Assembly: GCF_900087015.1 (NCBI RefSeq) | Contig: NZ_FLKP01000001.1 | Coordinates: 186,001-250,000, forward strand | Direction of reading: 5' to 3' | Length of the DNA: 64,000 bases | Origin: Christensenella timonensis | Lineage (GTDB): Bacteria; Bacillota; Clostridia; Christensenellales; Christensenellaceae | Shown here: one piece after another, positions 17,265 through 25,462 of the stretch | Layout of the letters: every line of letters starts with the position of its first letter | How positions within the stretch are numbered: the first letter of the stretch is position 1 | Position numbers and translations under genes: made by a program | The notes under the pieces: model-generated | What the model saw: only the letters and a program-made list of their open reading frames with translations | Databases searched by the model: none | Told to the model about the DNA's origin: nothing

Positions 17265-18353
17265 TCAATTTTTTGAAAGCTTCGTTACCCTGCCGTCTGC
17301 GCCGCTTTCAAACACGGCTCCGGCCTTGGCGTATATCTCGTATTCTTCAAAATACCGTTCCTCCAGCGGCATCCACTGCTCAAAAAACGCCCGCGCGCCC
17401 AAATTCCCTTCCCGCGCGATGATCCGTTCCCGCTGCACCTCCCGGTGGACATGCAACGCCATGCTGTCCGTGTAATACGGCCGCAGCCGCGGGTGCAGCG
17501 CATACGAGCCTTCTATGATATAGCAATCCCTTTCCGGGATCTCCTGCAGCTCTGCCAAAACGCCGCGCGCACAATCGTACGGGCGGTAGCGCACGTTCCC
17601 GCCCTTTTGAAGCGGTTCCAGGACTTCGCCCTCGATCCGCTCATAATGGACGTTTCCCCCCGGCTCCAACAGCCGCTGTCTTGTCCGCAGCTCCTGCGGC
17701 AGGAAAAAATCATCCATATGCACCACGCCGCAGTCGAAAATTTCGCGTATCCGGTGTGCAAGCATCGTTTTTCCGCTTCCGCAGCGGCCGTCGATGGCAA
17801 TCACGCACTTTCCCTTTTCGCTGCATTGGGCGATCCAGCGAAGCGCCGGGTAGCAATCCGCATATTTCTGCGCCACCACGCGGTAATGCGGGTGGTATGC
17901 TTCCCTGAATTCGTTGCTGTGCCGGATGCTCGGCACCCCAGTCCTCACATAGTCCGCCAGCTTTGTCTCTGTATCCGACCGTTTATGCGTCCCGTAAAAG
18001 CGGAACAATCCCAGCCTCTTTAATTTGCGCAAGAGCTCTGTGCGGCTTCCCCGCTTGGTATCCGCCGTACGCAAAAACATTTTTTCCAGCAAAAACAGGT
18101 CTGTTTCATCAAACCCTTCTGCGTTCATGTGCATCCTGCACAAGCCCCCGCCAATGGGTTCAAACATCGTTTCCCGCCTGCTTCCGCCCATTTCGCCATA
18201 TTCGCGCACAAGCATATCGTGTGCCGCCCCCTCGTCCGGAACCAGGTGCTCCACGCCGAATTCGTTCTGGTAAAGCAGCTTCACCGCATCCTGCAGCGTC
18301 ATTTTCTCATAGGTACTTCTGTGCCTGCCTACAATTTCTTCCCATTCTTCCAT
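17265..18353 (-). CDS. Two-domain P-loop kinase (uridine kinase-like domain with conserved N-terminal domain)
   Basis: A 362-residue protein. The C-terminal half is a uridine kinase-type P-loop domain with Walker A GRCGSGKT, the HMDDFF motif after it and YIIEGSYAL. The N-terminal 160 residues (KLLYQNEFGVEHL, EPIGGGLCRMH, SNEFREAYHPHYRVV) form a domain I recognise as conserved in Firmicutes but cannot assign. ATG at 18353 is taken because TTGGAGC lies nine bases upstream; an earlier in-frame ATG has none. It sits between DUF3842 and an ECF S component, and an intrinsic terminator hairpin immediately precedes its ribosome site. It probably phosphorylates a nucleoside- or vitamin-like compound brought in by the S component. 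Confidence 0.65.
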   Translation of the reverse strand: MEEWEEIVGRHRSTYEKMTLQDAVKLLYQNEFGVEHLVPDEGAAHDMLVREYGEMGGSRRETMFEPIGGGLCRMHMNAEGFDETDLFLLEKMFLRTADTKRGSRTELLRKLKRLGLFRFYGTHKRSDTETKLADYVRTGVPSIRHSNEFREAYHPHYRVVAQKYADCYPALRWIAQCSEKGKCVIAIDGRCGSGKTMLAHRIREIFDCGVVHMDDFFLPQELRTRQRLLEPGGNVHYERIEGEVLEPLQKGGNVRYRPYDCARGVLAELQEIPERDCYIIEGSYALHPRLRPYYTDSMALHVHREVQRERIIAREGNLGARAFFEQWMPLEERYFEEYEIYAKAGAVFESGADGRVTKLSKN

Positions 18354-18369
18354 TTGTCTTTGCTCCAAC

Positions 18370-18421
18370 AAAAAAGCCATGAATCGTTTGTTTTCTTTCC
18401 AGAAAACGCTAACTCTTCATG
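18370..18421 (-). terminator. Attenuator-type terminator directly before the kinase gene
   Basis: On the minus strand CATGAA ... GTTTTC ... GAAAAC ... TTCATG forms a long interrupted hairpin followed by CTTTTTT. The T-run ends only a few bases before the kinase ribosome site, so it lies inside the transcription unit and would control entry into the kinase and ECF genes. Confidence 0.6.
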
Positions 18422-18456
18422 ACTTAGTTTCCGATATCCCGTCCTGCTTTTCCGCC

Positions 18457-18512
18457 GGGCTTTTCATGGACGCATTCCCGCGTCACGGCTTTCTTCCTGA
18501 AAGCCGCTGCCC
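18457..18512 (-). ncRNA. Three-way-junction leader RNA, candidate riboswitch of unrecognised class
   Basis: On the minus strand GGGC (18512-18509) closes with GCCC (18460-18457) around two hairpins: CGGCTTTC/GAAAGCCG (8 bp, 5-base loop) and GACGC/GCGTC (5 bp, 6-base loop). The 3' junction strand is CATGAAAA. It lies between DUF3842 and the attenuator of the kinase gene. I compared it by eye with the conserved cores of TPP, FMN, cobalamin, THF, preQ1, purine, SAM and guanidine riboswitches and saw no match. Confidence 0.4.
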
Positions 18513-18517
18513 TTTGC

Positions 18518-18931
18518 TCAAGACCTGTTATTCAATTGCTTGATCGTTTCCACCGCCTCGGCGATGTGTGCCGAAAGCGCGTGATCCTTAAGCCCCATAA
18601 TATTGATATGGCACCGTGAAACGGGAATGGCGATTTTTTCCGCCCCGCATGTCGCCAGCGCTTCCGCCATCCGCGGCGTGACCTCGCCGAGCATCGCGTT
18701 TGCAAAAAACACGCCGATCGGCCCGATCACTACATCGGCACGCGCACAATTGTAGAGCACAGCGTTCTCGCCTGTCGCCCCCTGCGCCTGCCCGCCCTTT
18801 AGCATATTCGCGGTCGCTGTGGCGTTCGTCCCCACCACGACCAGCTCAACCTCGGGCAGCTCTGCGCGCAGCCGTTCGACGATACTTCTTCCCATACCGC
18901 CGCCCTGCCCGTCTATTACCACTACCAGCAT
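18518..18931 (-). CDS. DUF3842 family protein
   Basis: A 137-residue soluble protein opening with VVVIDGQGGGMGRSIVERL, a Rossmann-like glycine-rich loop, followed by VVGTNATATANMLKGG and GATGENAVLYN. Together these identify DUF3842, which has no known function. A nucleotide-binding role is inferred only from the loop. The ATG at 18931 has AGGAT six bases upstream and is preferred to the in-frame TTG at 18937. A TATAAT box at 18961-18966 on the minus strand may start this transcript. It precedes the structured leader, kinase and ECF S component and probably belongs with them. Confidence 0.8.
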   Translation of the reverse strand: MLVVVIDGQGGGMGRSIVERLRAELPEVELVVVGTNATATANMLKGGQAQGATGENAVLYNCARADVVIGPIGVFFANAMLGEVTPRMAEALATCGAEKIAIPVSRCHINIMGLKDHALSAHIAEAVETIKQLNNRS

Positions 18932-18995
18932 AAGCAAATCCTGTCTTTCATTATGTTGGTATTATACCATAAAGCTATCCGCGCCGCCAGCTTTT

Positions 18996-19979
18996 TTACA
19001 GCGAATCCCATCCTTTTCCCTTGAGGAATGCTTCCACCGTCTCGCGCTTCGGCATATTGCGCGCGCCGATGTTAAGCGCCTTCAGATATCCGCATGCGTT
19101 CCCCAGCTGCGCTGCCTTTTCCATCGGATACCCGTTCAAATATCCATATAAAAAGCCGCCTGCAAAGGCATCGCCAGAGCCTGTCGTATCCACGACGGGC
19201 GTATCGGTAAACCCGCTCACAAGAGCGCTGCGCACCATATCGCCGTCGCGCCACGCGATGACGCAGCCCTTGTCGCCGTCCGTGATGATCAGTACCTTGT
19301 TCCCAAATTTCTGCGCAATGTCCACCGCCGCCTTTAAAAGATCCGTTTCCTCCGTCAAGTCTTGTACGGCGTCCTTACACAGCTTGATGATATCCACGCA
19401 TGCGAACGTCTTTTTCAAAAGTTCCGGGTCGGAATATTTATATTCATATAAGAACCGCGGCGCGATATCGATGTCCATGGAGGTGACCACCCCATTTTCA
19501 CGGCACAGCTCCGCCGCTTCATAAAGCGGCCCCATCGGCATCTGCAGCATTTCCATGTGCACCGCTTTTGCCCCTTTGATATATTCGCTCGCCGCTTTGA
19601 TATCCTCGCTGCCGATCATCCCTTCCGCGCACATCGGATGCATGATGTGGCAGCGTTCGCCGTCTTTTTTGTTGACCATCACCCATGCAAGCGAGCTGCG
19701 GGCTCCCTTCACTACGCTGCTGTACGAGAAATCGATCCCGCTTTCCTTCATGTCGCGCTGTGCGCACTGGGCATATTCGTCCTCGCCCATCTTTCCGATG
19801 TGCCCGCACGAAAGTCCTAAATTATTGATCATCGTCAAGCAATCGAGCGCCACGCCCGACGCCTTTGGCTCCACGAGCTCTGTCGAATTGATCTTTTGCT
19901 CCGCTTCCGGGAATTTTGAAACAAATGCGATGATATCGCAGTTGATCGCCCCGATTGAAATCACATCCACCTTTTTCAT
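18996..19979 (-). CDS. PfkB-family carbohydrate kinase
   Basis: A 327-residue kinase of the ribokinase fold: SIGAINCDIIAFVSKFPEAE at the N-terminus, GKMGEDEYAQ, and the signature DTTGSGDAFAGGFLYGY near residue 268 with the catalytic Asp. It differs clearly from the two paralogues at 5 kb and 30 kb, so it probably phosphorylates another sugar. It starts 17 bases downstream of the activase of GRE2 and is the last gene in the long SorC-linked run. Confidence 0.85.
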   Translation of the reverse strand: MKKVDVISIGAINCDIIAFVSKFPEAEQKINSTELVEPKASGVALDCLTMINNLGLSCGHIGKMGEDEYAQCAQRDMKESGIDFSYSSVVKGARSSLAWVMVNKKDGERCHIMHPMCAEGMIGSEDIKAASEYIKGAKAVHMEMLQMPMGPLYEAAELCRENGVVTSMDIDIAPRFLYEYKYSDPELLKKTFACVDIIKLCKDAVQDLTEETDLLKAAVDIAQKFGNKVLIITDGDKGCVIAWRDGDMVRSALVSGFTDTPVVDTTGSGDAFAGGFLYGYLNGYPMEKAAQLGNACGYLKALNIGARNMPKRETVEAFLKGKGWDSL

Positions 19980-19996
19980 TGCCGCATCCTTTCTGG

Positions 19997-20914
19997 TTAG
20001 ACCTCTACGTGTACATTGTTGAAATATTTCTTCGCTTCCCGCTCAAGCTCTGCGATCTGTTTCTGGCTGAGCGGCTGTGCGTCCGCCATCGGATAAACGC
20101 TCCCCAGCGCGTTGTGTTTGGAGATCGCCAGCTTATGGAAGGGCAGCAGGTCGATCCGCTTCACACCCTTAAGGCCCGCAGCGAAAGAAACGATACCCCC
20201 GATCTCCTCTTTTGTATCGTTGAAATCCGGGATCACCGGGATACGCACCGTGACCGCGGCGCCCGCTTCGCTCAAACGCCTGATGTTTTCCATGATCCTG
20301 TCCGGCTCCGTCCCCGTATATTCCCTGTGCTTTTTCCTGTCCGTGTGCTTCAAATCGAACAGGAACATATCCACCAGCCCGCTTGCTTCTTCGAGCGTTT
20401 CCCACGAAACCGCGCCGCACGTTTCCACCGCCGTATGCATGCCTGCGCGTTTTGCGCCGCTCAGCAGGGCAAACGCGAATTCCTTCTGGAAAAACGGTTC
20501 CCCGCCGGAGATGGTGAGGCCCCCTCCGCTCGTGATGTAAAAAGGCATATCCTTTTTTACGATATCGAGCACCTGCCCCGCGCTCATCCTTTTCCCGGTT
20601 ATCTCGCGTGCGCCCTGCGGGCAGTACTGCGTACATTCCCCGCACAGATTGCATTTTTCACGCAGCGTCGTGACCCTGCCGTTTTCAAAAACGATGGCGT
20701 GCTCCGGGCAGTGCGCAATGCATGCGCCGCAGTGCGTGCACTGGTTGTCCCAGACATAAAGCGACTGCTCCCGCATACATTCCGGGTTGGAACACCACTT
20801 GCAGCGCAGCGGGCATCCGGATAGGAACACCAACGTCCGGATACCCGGGCCATCGTGCAGTGCGTGCCGCTCTATGTTGAAAACATTGCCCTCCGTTTGT
20901 AAGTCAAACTCCAT
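19997..20914 (-). CDS. Glycyl radical enzyme activating enzyme (AE2), partner of GRE2
   Basis: A 305-residue radical SAM activase with Cys34-x3-Cys38-x2-Cys41 for the SAM cluster and two ferredoxin motifs, CTHCGACIAHC and CNLCGECTQYC. The conserved GGLTISGGEPF and DLLPFHKLA segments are present. It is 20 bases behind GRE2, its evident target. GGGGG lies four bases before the chosen ATG. Confidence 0.92.
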   Translation of the reverse strand: MEFDLQTEGNVFNIERHALHDGPGIRTLVFLSGCPLRCKWCSNPECMREQSLYVWDNQCTHCGACIAHCPEHAIVFENGRVTTLREKCNLCGECTQYCPQGAREITGKRMSAGQVLDIVKKDMPFYITSGGGLTISGGEPFFQKEFAFALLSGAKRAGMHTAVETCGAVSWETLEEASGLVDMFLFDLKHTDRKKHREYTGTEPDRIMENIRRLSEAGAAVTVRIPVIPDFNDTKEEIGGIVSFAAGLKGVKRIDLLPFHKLAISKHNALGSVYPMADAQPLSQKQIAELEREAKKYFNNVHVEV

Positions 20915-20934
20915 ACATCCCCCAATGTTGCTGT

Positions 20935-23343
20935 TTAAATTTGGTGCTCGGTACGCGCGATGATCTGATCCTGCAAATGCGGATCCAGGTTCACAAACAA
21001 TGCGCTGTACCCCGCGACCTTGACGACAAGCCCTTTATACTCGTCCGGTTCTTCCTGTGCCGCACGCAGCGTTTCCGCCGCTACGATGTTGAACTGCACC
21101 TGGAATCCCTGCAGGTTGAAATACGTCTGGATCAGCGACACAAACTTCTGCAGCCGTTCTTCCCCGCTCACCGCGGTCGGATGCAGCTTAATATTGAGGA
21201 TCGTACCGTCCGTCGCTAAGATATGGTCCACCTTCGCCACGGATTTGAGCGCCGCTGTCGCGCCCGATAGGTCTGTTCCCGCTTCGGGCGACACATTATC
21301 CGCCATCACGCTGCCCGCATAGCGGCCGTCCGGCGTCGCGCCTATCTCCTCGCCTTTATATGCGTTCGCGCTCAGCGTCTGCGGCGAGGGACAATAGGTA
21401 CCGCCCCGTGCGGGCGTATACGAACGTATCTCGTTGAAATACCAGTCGAGCGACTGGCGTACGACGAGGTCTACGCTGTCCTCATCGTTGCCGTATTTCT
21501 CAGCGTCCAGCATCTTCCTGCGGAGCAGCGCGTTTTTCTCGCCCTCCCAGTTTGCCCTAAGCGCCTCGTACATTTCCCCCGGCGTACATACCTTTTCCTC
21601 AAACACCTTTTCCTTCAGGGCATAAAGCGCGTTTCCTACGTTGATCGCCCCGTGGCAGATGCTCAGTGTATTGTTATAGTTCGGCCCGCCGCCTTCTTCG
21701 ACGTCTTTCCCGATCTCCAGCCGGTAATCCAGCACGGAAGACAGGAACGGGCAGGGCGTCAGCTCCGCATGCGCGCGCGATGTCACCTCGTCGAACATGG
21801 GGATCATCGACACATAAAATTCAAGCTGCCTGCGGTACGCCTTTTCCACTTCTTCATAACTCGTCATTTCGGCAAGCGTCTTTTCCTCCGGCAGCACACA
21901 AGTTCCCGTATGCCTGTTCCTGCCGCCGTCAAGCGCCATTTCCAGCACTTTGAGCAAATTGATGTGGCAGCAACCGCCGTTGATCGTATTGTGCTTGCCG
22001 GGTACGATCGGCTCACAGCAGCCGTCCACCGCCCAGTCGCGCGCGTCTTCCAAGGTCACGCCCGTGCTCATCAGCATGGGGATAGTGACCTGGTCGTTGA
22101 ACAACCCCGGCTGTCCGCCGCCGTGCGTGACTACAGTTTTACAGCACTGCATTGCAAACTCGTTGGGCGTACCCGGATGCAGCCGCGCGATGGTCGTTGG
22201 CTCCTGCATTTTCACGGTACCGGTCGCCTCCAGCACCAGGTAACTCATATCGTTTACCGCGTCGCTTCCGTCGCGCTTTTGCCCGCCGATGGTCAGTGTC
22301 TGGAACATCGGATACCCGTGCATGGTGCGCGTATGGCTCATCGCACGGATCTTTTTGATCTGGTTACACTTCAAAAAGAAGCACTGCAGCATGCTGAGCG
22401 CCTGCTCCCGCGTCAGCCTGCCCGCCTGCACGTCCTTTTCATAGTACGGCTGCATGTACTGGTCAAAACGCCCGAACGACATGGAATGTCCATTGGATTC
22501 GATCTGCAGGATCAGGTGGATCATCCAGTAGCTTTGCAGGGCTTCGTGGAACGTTTCCGCGCCAAATTCCGGTACCTTCCGGCAGATCCGCGCGATCTCA
22601 AGCAGCTCCTGCTTTTCCACCGCGTCCATGATCCCTTCGTCCGCCATGCGCTGCGCTTCGTCTGCGTAGCGGTTTGCAAACGTGACCGCCGCTTCCATGG
22701 AAATGACCGCGCTCTTCAAAAAGATTTTCTTCTTGACGTTTTCGCTCTTTCCCCTGTCCTCGTCACATTTTGCGATATATCCCTTCGCCTCGTCGATCAC
22801 CGATCTAAGGCCCCTGCGGATCGTATCTTCAAAATTGGCGATCACGTGTCCGTCGCCCGTCGTCATCCTACCTGAGTTCGTGACCGTACCGTTAAAATTC
22901 CCGTGCGCCGCGTCCCATACCTCCTGGTATTGTTCCGGCATCACCAGGGACAATTCTTCCTTGCATTTGTCGAAATGCGTCTTTCCTTTCCAGTAAGGCG
23001 CCAGCTCGGAAAGCTCCTGCGCCGCTTCCTCCGATACTTCAAATTTATCCAGCAAACGGTCGTTCATACGCGGAAGCTCTTCTAACAGCCACTCCATTCC
23101 GTATTCCGGAAAGATGGGCGCCGCGTTGGGGATTCCTGCCTGGTTTCCCACGATGAGCTCGCCTTTTTCAATGAATACATGCTGGTTTTCCAGTATTTCC
23201 TTTAAGGCAAGCGCCCTGCGGATCGCTACCGGTTTTCCCTCGGTCTGCTGCCACGAACGCGTATAATAGCGCGCACGCTCACTGCATAAAGCAGGTTTTT
23301 GCTGCATGACCAGTTCTCTTAAGCCCTGAACCCTTGTGTCCAT
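20935..23343 (-). CDS. Glycyl radical enzyme GRE2 (eliminase-type, substrate unknown)
   Basis: An 802-residue PFL-like enzyme with thiyl Cys442 and Glu444 in DGCCEPIVPGK and glycyl radical Gly778 in KVAGYSA. SNGHSMSFGRFD carries the His-Ser pair seen in glycerol and propanediol dehydratases, and GDGH near residue 165 keeps the conserved His. However, the dehydratase Asp after the catalytic loop is missing: the sequence is INGGCC, with three cysteines close to the active site in all. The substrate pocket is therefore related to, but not the same as, diol dehydratase. GGAGG precedes the ATG. It is preceded by LarC-like and DUF1893 genes and followed by its activase. Confidence 0.9.
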   Translation of the reverse strand: MDTRVQGLRELVMQQKPALCSERARYYTRSWQQTEGKPVAIRRALALKEILENQHVFIEKGELIVGNQAGIPNAAPIFPEYGMEWLLEELPRMNDRLLDKFEVSEEAAQELSELAPYWKGKTHFDKCKEELSLVMPEQYQEVWDAAHGNFNGTVTNSGRMTTGDGHVIANFEDTIRRGLRSVIDEAKGYIAKCDEDRGKSENVKKKIFLKSAVISMEAAVTFANRYADEAQRMADEGIMDAVEKQELLEIARICRKVPEFGAETFHEALQSYWMIHLILQIESNGHSMSFGRFDQYMQPYYEKDVQAGRLTREQALSMLQCFFLKCNQIKKIRAMSHTRTMHGYPMFQTLTIGGQKRDGSDAVNDMSYLVLEATGTVKMQEPTTIARLHPGTPNEFAMQCCKTVVTHGGGQPGLFNDQVTIPMLMSTGVTLEDARDWAVDGCCEPIVPGKHNTINGGCCHINLLKVLEMALDGGRNRHTGTCVLPEEKTLAEMTSYEEVEKAYRRQLEFYVSMIPMFDEVTSRAHAELTPCPFLSSVLDYRLEIGKDVEEGGGPNYNNTLSICHGAINVGNALYALKEKVFEEKVCTPGEMYEALRANWEGEKNALLRRKMLDAEKYGNDEDSVDLVVRQSLDWYFNEIRSYTPARGGTYCPSPQTLSANAYKGEEIGATPDGRYAGSVMADNVSPEAGTDLSGATAALKSVAKVDHILATDGTILNIKLHPTAVSGEERLQKFVSLIQTYFNLQGFQVQFNIVAAETLRAAQEEPDEYKGLVVKVAGYSALFVNLDPHLQDQIIARTEHQI

Positions 23344-23371
23344 AAAAAGCCTCCTTCAAAAAATTCAATAT

Positions 23372-24112
23372 TTATCCCAGCGCGTGGCATTGCAAAAAAC
23401 CGCCTTTGCCGTATTCCCGCTTGCCTGCGCCTTTTCCACTCCTCAAAATGCTGTACCCCTTTTCCTCAAGCTGCTGCTTAGGAAAGAAATCCTCAAAGAG
23501 CGCTGCTGCGATCGCCGCGCCCGTCGGGGTGATCAGCTCCTGTTTCACATCCGTCACGCCATATGGGATGCCATGGTCCGTAAGCGTGTTCTTCGTTGCC
23601 GGCACCGGTACCGGAAGCCTCCCGTACCGATACTTGATCGTTCCCGTCCCCTCTGTGAGCGGGGAGGAAAAAATATGTCCCGCATGCAGGTCTTCTAAGC
23701 ATATCGCCGTTCCTACAATGTCGACGATCGAATCGATCGCGCCCGTTTCATGGAAATACACGCCGCTTTTTGCAACGCCGTGCGCCTTTGCCTGCGAACA
23801 GGCGGCAATCCCAAGAACAGCGCATGCCCGCTCTTTGATTTTCCTGCTAAGCGGGCTTTCCGTGATCAGCTTCCTGACGTCATAATAATTCCTTTGCACA
23901 TGGTTGTCGTATGCATCCGGGTCGATGAGTACGTCAAAGTCACTCATGATGGCGCCGTCTTTTTCCGTTTTGGTATAGCGCAGCGCATATCCGGTAAGCG
24001 ATAACTTCCGCAGCTCCCTGCTTAACCGTTCAAAGCTTGCCCCGCTGTCCAAAAGCGCTGCGATCGTCATATCCCCGCTGATGCCCCACGCACAATCAAA
24101 ATACAGATCCAT
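23372..24112 (-). CDS. larC: LarC N-terminal half (nickel-pincer cofactor protein family), without LarC2
   Basis: A 246-residue protein aligning along its whole length with LarC1: YFDCAWGISGDMTIAALLD at the start, YFHETGAIDSIVDIVGTAICL, SSPLTEGTG, PVPVPAT and ELITPTGAAI, ending at the KGAGKREY region where LarC1 ends. LarC inserts nickel into the pyridinium dithiocarboxylate cofactor of lactate racemase. Two things are missing: the His-rich loop near residue 70 and the LarC2 half, which elsewhere follows by frameshift. Only 28 non-coding bases separate its stop from GRE2. Start and stop of it and DUF1893 overlap as TAATG. No larB, larE or canonical larA is in the window. Confidence 0.78.
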   Translation of the reverse strand: MDLYFDCAWGISGDMTIAALLDSGASFERLSRELRKLSLTGYALRYTKTEKDGAIMSDFDVLIDPDAYDNHVQRNYYDVRKLITESPLSRKIKERACAVLGIAACSQAKAHGVAKSGVYFHETGAIDSIVDIVGTAICLEDLHAGHIFSSPLTEGTGTIKYRYGRLPVPVPATKNTLTDHGIPYGVTDVKQELITPTGAAIAAALFEDFFPKQQLEEKGYSILRSGKGAGKREYGKGGFLQCHALG

Positions 24113-24555
24113 TACGCACCCTTTTCCCGCTTCCGGCCCTGCAGCCGTATCATTTCTTCTTTTAAAAGCGCAATGCCCGTTTCCGGATCCTGTATCCCTT
24201 CCACACATTGCTCCATCGGACACATTCCCGTGCCCATCCTGCTGGTGATATTGTCCGTAACACTGCCAGCTTCCCACTCGATCCCGTACTGCACGAGCAC
24301 AGGGATTGCCCTGGCGCTCAATACATGCGCGTACAACCGTTTCACGCCCGCGCGTGCCAAAATGAGGGCGGCAGCCTTGCCGATGATCTTATCAAAGACC
24401 GTGCTCCCCGCCATATGCTGCGGAAAGTTTTCATACGCTTCAAGCAGTACGCCGATCCCCCTCCCGGAAAACCGGCGTACCACTTTTTTGTTACAAATGA
24501 TACACGAGCATTTTTCGTCTTCTATTTCCCTTTTGTAAATATCCGAAATGGCCAT
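24112..24555 (-). CDS. DUF1893 family protein
   Basis: A 147-residue soluble protein. SGRGIGVLLEAYEN, DKIIGKAAALILARAGVKRLYAHVLS and the near-C-terminal RMGTGMCPMEQ are the DUF1893 signature. Two N-terminal cysteines (SCIICNKK) add a possible metal or redox site. The fold resembles deaminase-like sheets, but no activity is established. It is translationally coupled to the LarC-like gene and five bases behind the aldolase gene, so the two domains of unknown role probably work together within the GRE2 module. Confidence 0.78.
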   Translation of the reverse strand: MAISDIYKREIEDEKCSCIICNKKVVRRFSGRGIGVLLEAYENFPQHMAGSTVFDKIIGKAAALILARAGVKRLYAHVLSARAIPVLVQYGIEWEAGSVTDNITSRMGTGMCPMEQCVEGIQDPETGIALLKEEMIRLQGRKREKGA

Positions 24556-24560
24556 ACGCC

Positions 24561-25424
24561 TTAGGCCTTTCCATCAGCCATGCATGTCTTGATCCATTCC
24601 ATGACCGCCTGCTTGCAGCGCTCCACGCCGACAGGCATGACTTCCAGCGTGAACTGGTTTTCGCCGTCAGCCATCAGCTTGTCGCGGACGCCGTTCATAT
24701 ACGCGGTATAAACCGCTGTCCCTACGTTCACCTTGTTGATGCCGCCCTTGATCGCGCGGCGGATATCCTCGCGCGGGATGCCCGTGCCGCCGTGCAGCAC
24801 CAAAAAGACGTCCAGCGCGTCGTTGGCTTCCTTCAGCTTGTCAAAATTCAGCTCCGGCTTTCCCACATAAAAACCGTGCGCATTGCCGATGCCGATCGCA
24901 AGCGCATCCGGCTTTGCTTCCCTGACCAGCTTGACGGCTTCGTCCAAAATGAAGAGGTAATCGTCCCCGGTATACGAGGTTTCATACGAAGATTCCCCGC
25001 GGATCCGGCCGATCTCCGCCTCCACATACGCGCCTTTTTCCCGTGCATAATCGGTTACCGCACGTACGTCGGCGATATTTTCATCGATTGGTTTATGCGA
25101 GGCGTCCATCATGACCGAGAATACGCCCAGGTCGATCGCTTCCTTGCACTGCTTTACACAAGATGAATGATCCAGATGATGGATAATGGGCACGGACGCT
25201 TCTTTTGTGGCCACATCCACCATAGCGGCGCACATCTCGTATCCGATGTCCTCGAATACCGGCGGGTCTACCCCTACCATAACGGGCGCGCGAAGTTCTT
25301 CCGCTGCCGCGACGATCGCTTTTAAGTCCCAAAGATCCGAATAATTGAACATGGGGACTGCGAATCCCTCGCTGTCAGCGTATGCAAAGAGCTCCCTGAT
25401 TTCTTCTCCCGTGTACTTTTTCAT
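24561..25424 (-). CDS. Class II ketose-bisphosphate aldolase (Fba/GatY/KbaY family)
   Basis: A 287-residue zinc TIM-barrel aldolase. HHLDHS (catalytic Asp and zinc His), MMDASHKP, YVEAEIGR, IGNAHG (zinc His), VLHGGTGIP (zinc His) and NKVNVGT (phosphate loop) are all present. It cleaves a ketose bisphosphate such as fructose- or tagatose-1,6-bisphosphate into dihydroxyacetone phosphate and an aldehyde phosphate. The second of two close ATGs (25424) has the proper spacing from AAAGGA. Embedded between a Gfo/Idh oxidoreductase and DUF1893 in the multi-GRE run, it is more likely a pathway-specific aldolase than the glycolytic one. Confidence 0.85.
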   Translation of the reverse strand: MKKYTGEEIRELFAYADSEGFAVPMFNYSDLWDLKAIVAAAEELRAPVMVGVDPPVFEDIGYEMCAAMVDVATKEASVPIIHHLDHSSCVKQCKEAIDLGVFSVMMDASHKPIDENIADVRAVTDYAREKGAYVEAEIGRIRGESSYETSYTGDDYLFILDEAVKLVREAKPDALAIGIGNAHGFYVGKPELNFDKLKEANDALDVFLVLHGGTGIPREDIRRAIKGGINKVNVGTAVYTAYMNGVRDKLMADGENQFTLEVMPVGVERCKQAVMEWIKTCMADGKA

Positions 25425-25462
25425 ATCCATATCCTTTCGTTTATGCCGGCGTGTGTTCCGGT

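Noticed and set aside
23344-23371. A frameshifted LarC2 downstream of the LarC half
   Set aside because: Only 28 bases separate the stop from the GRE2 start and none of the other frames there can encode the missing domain.
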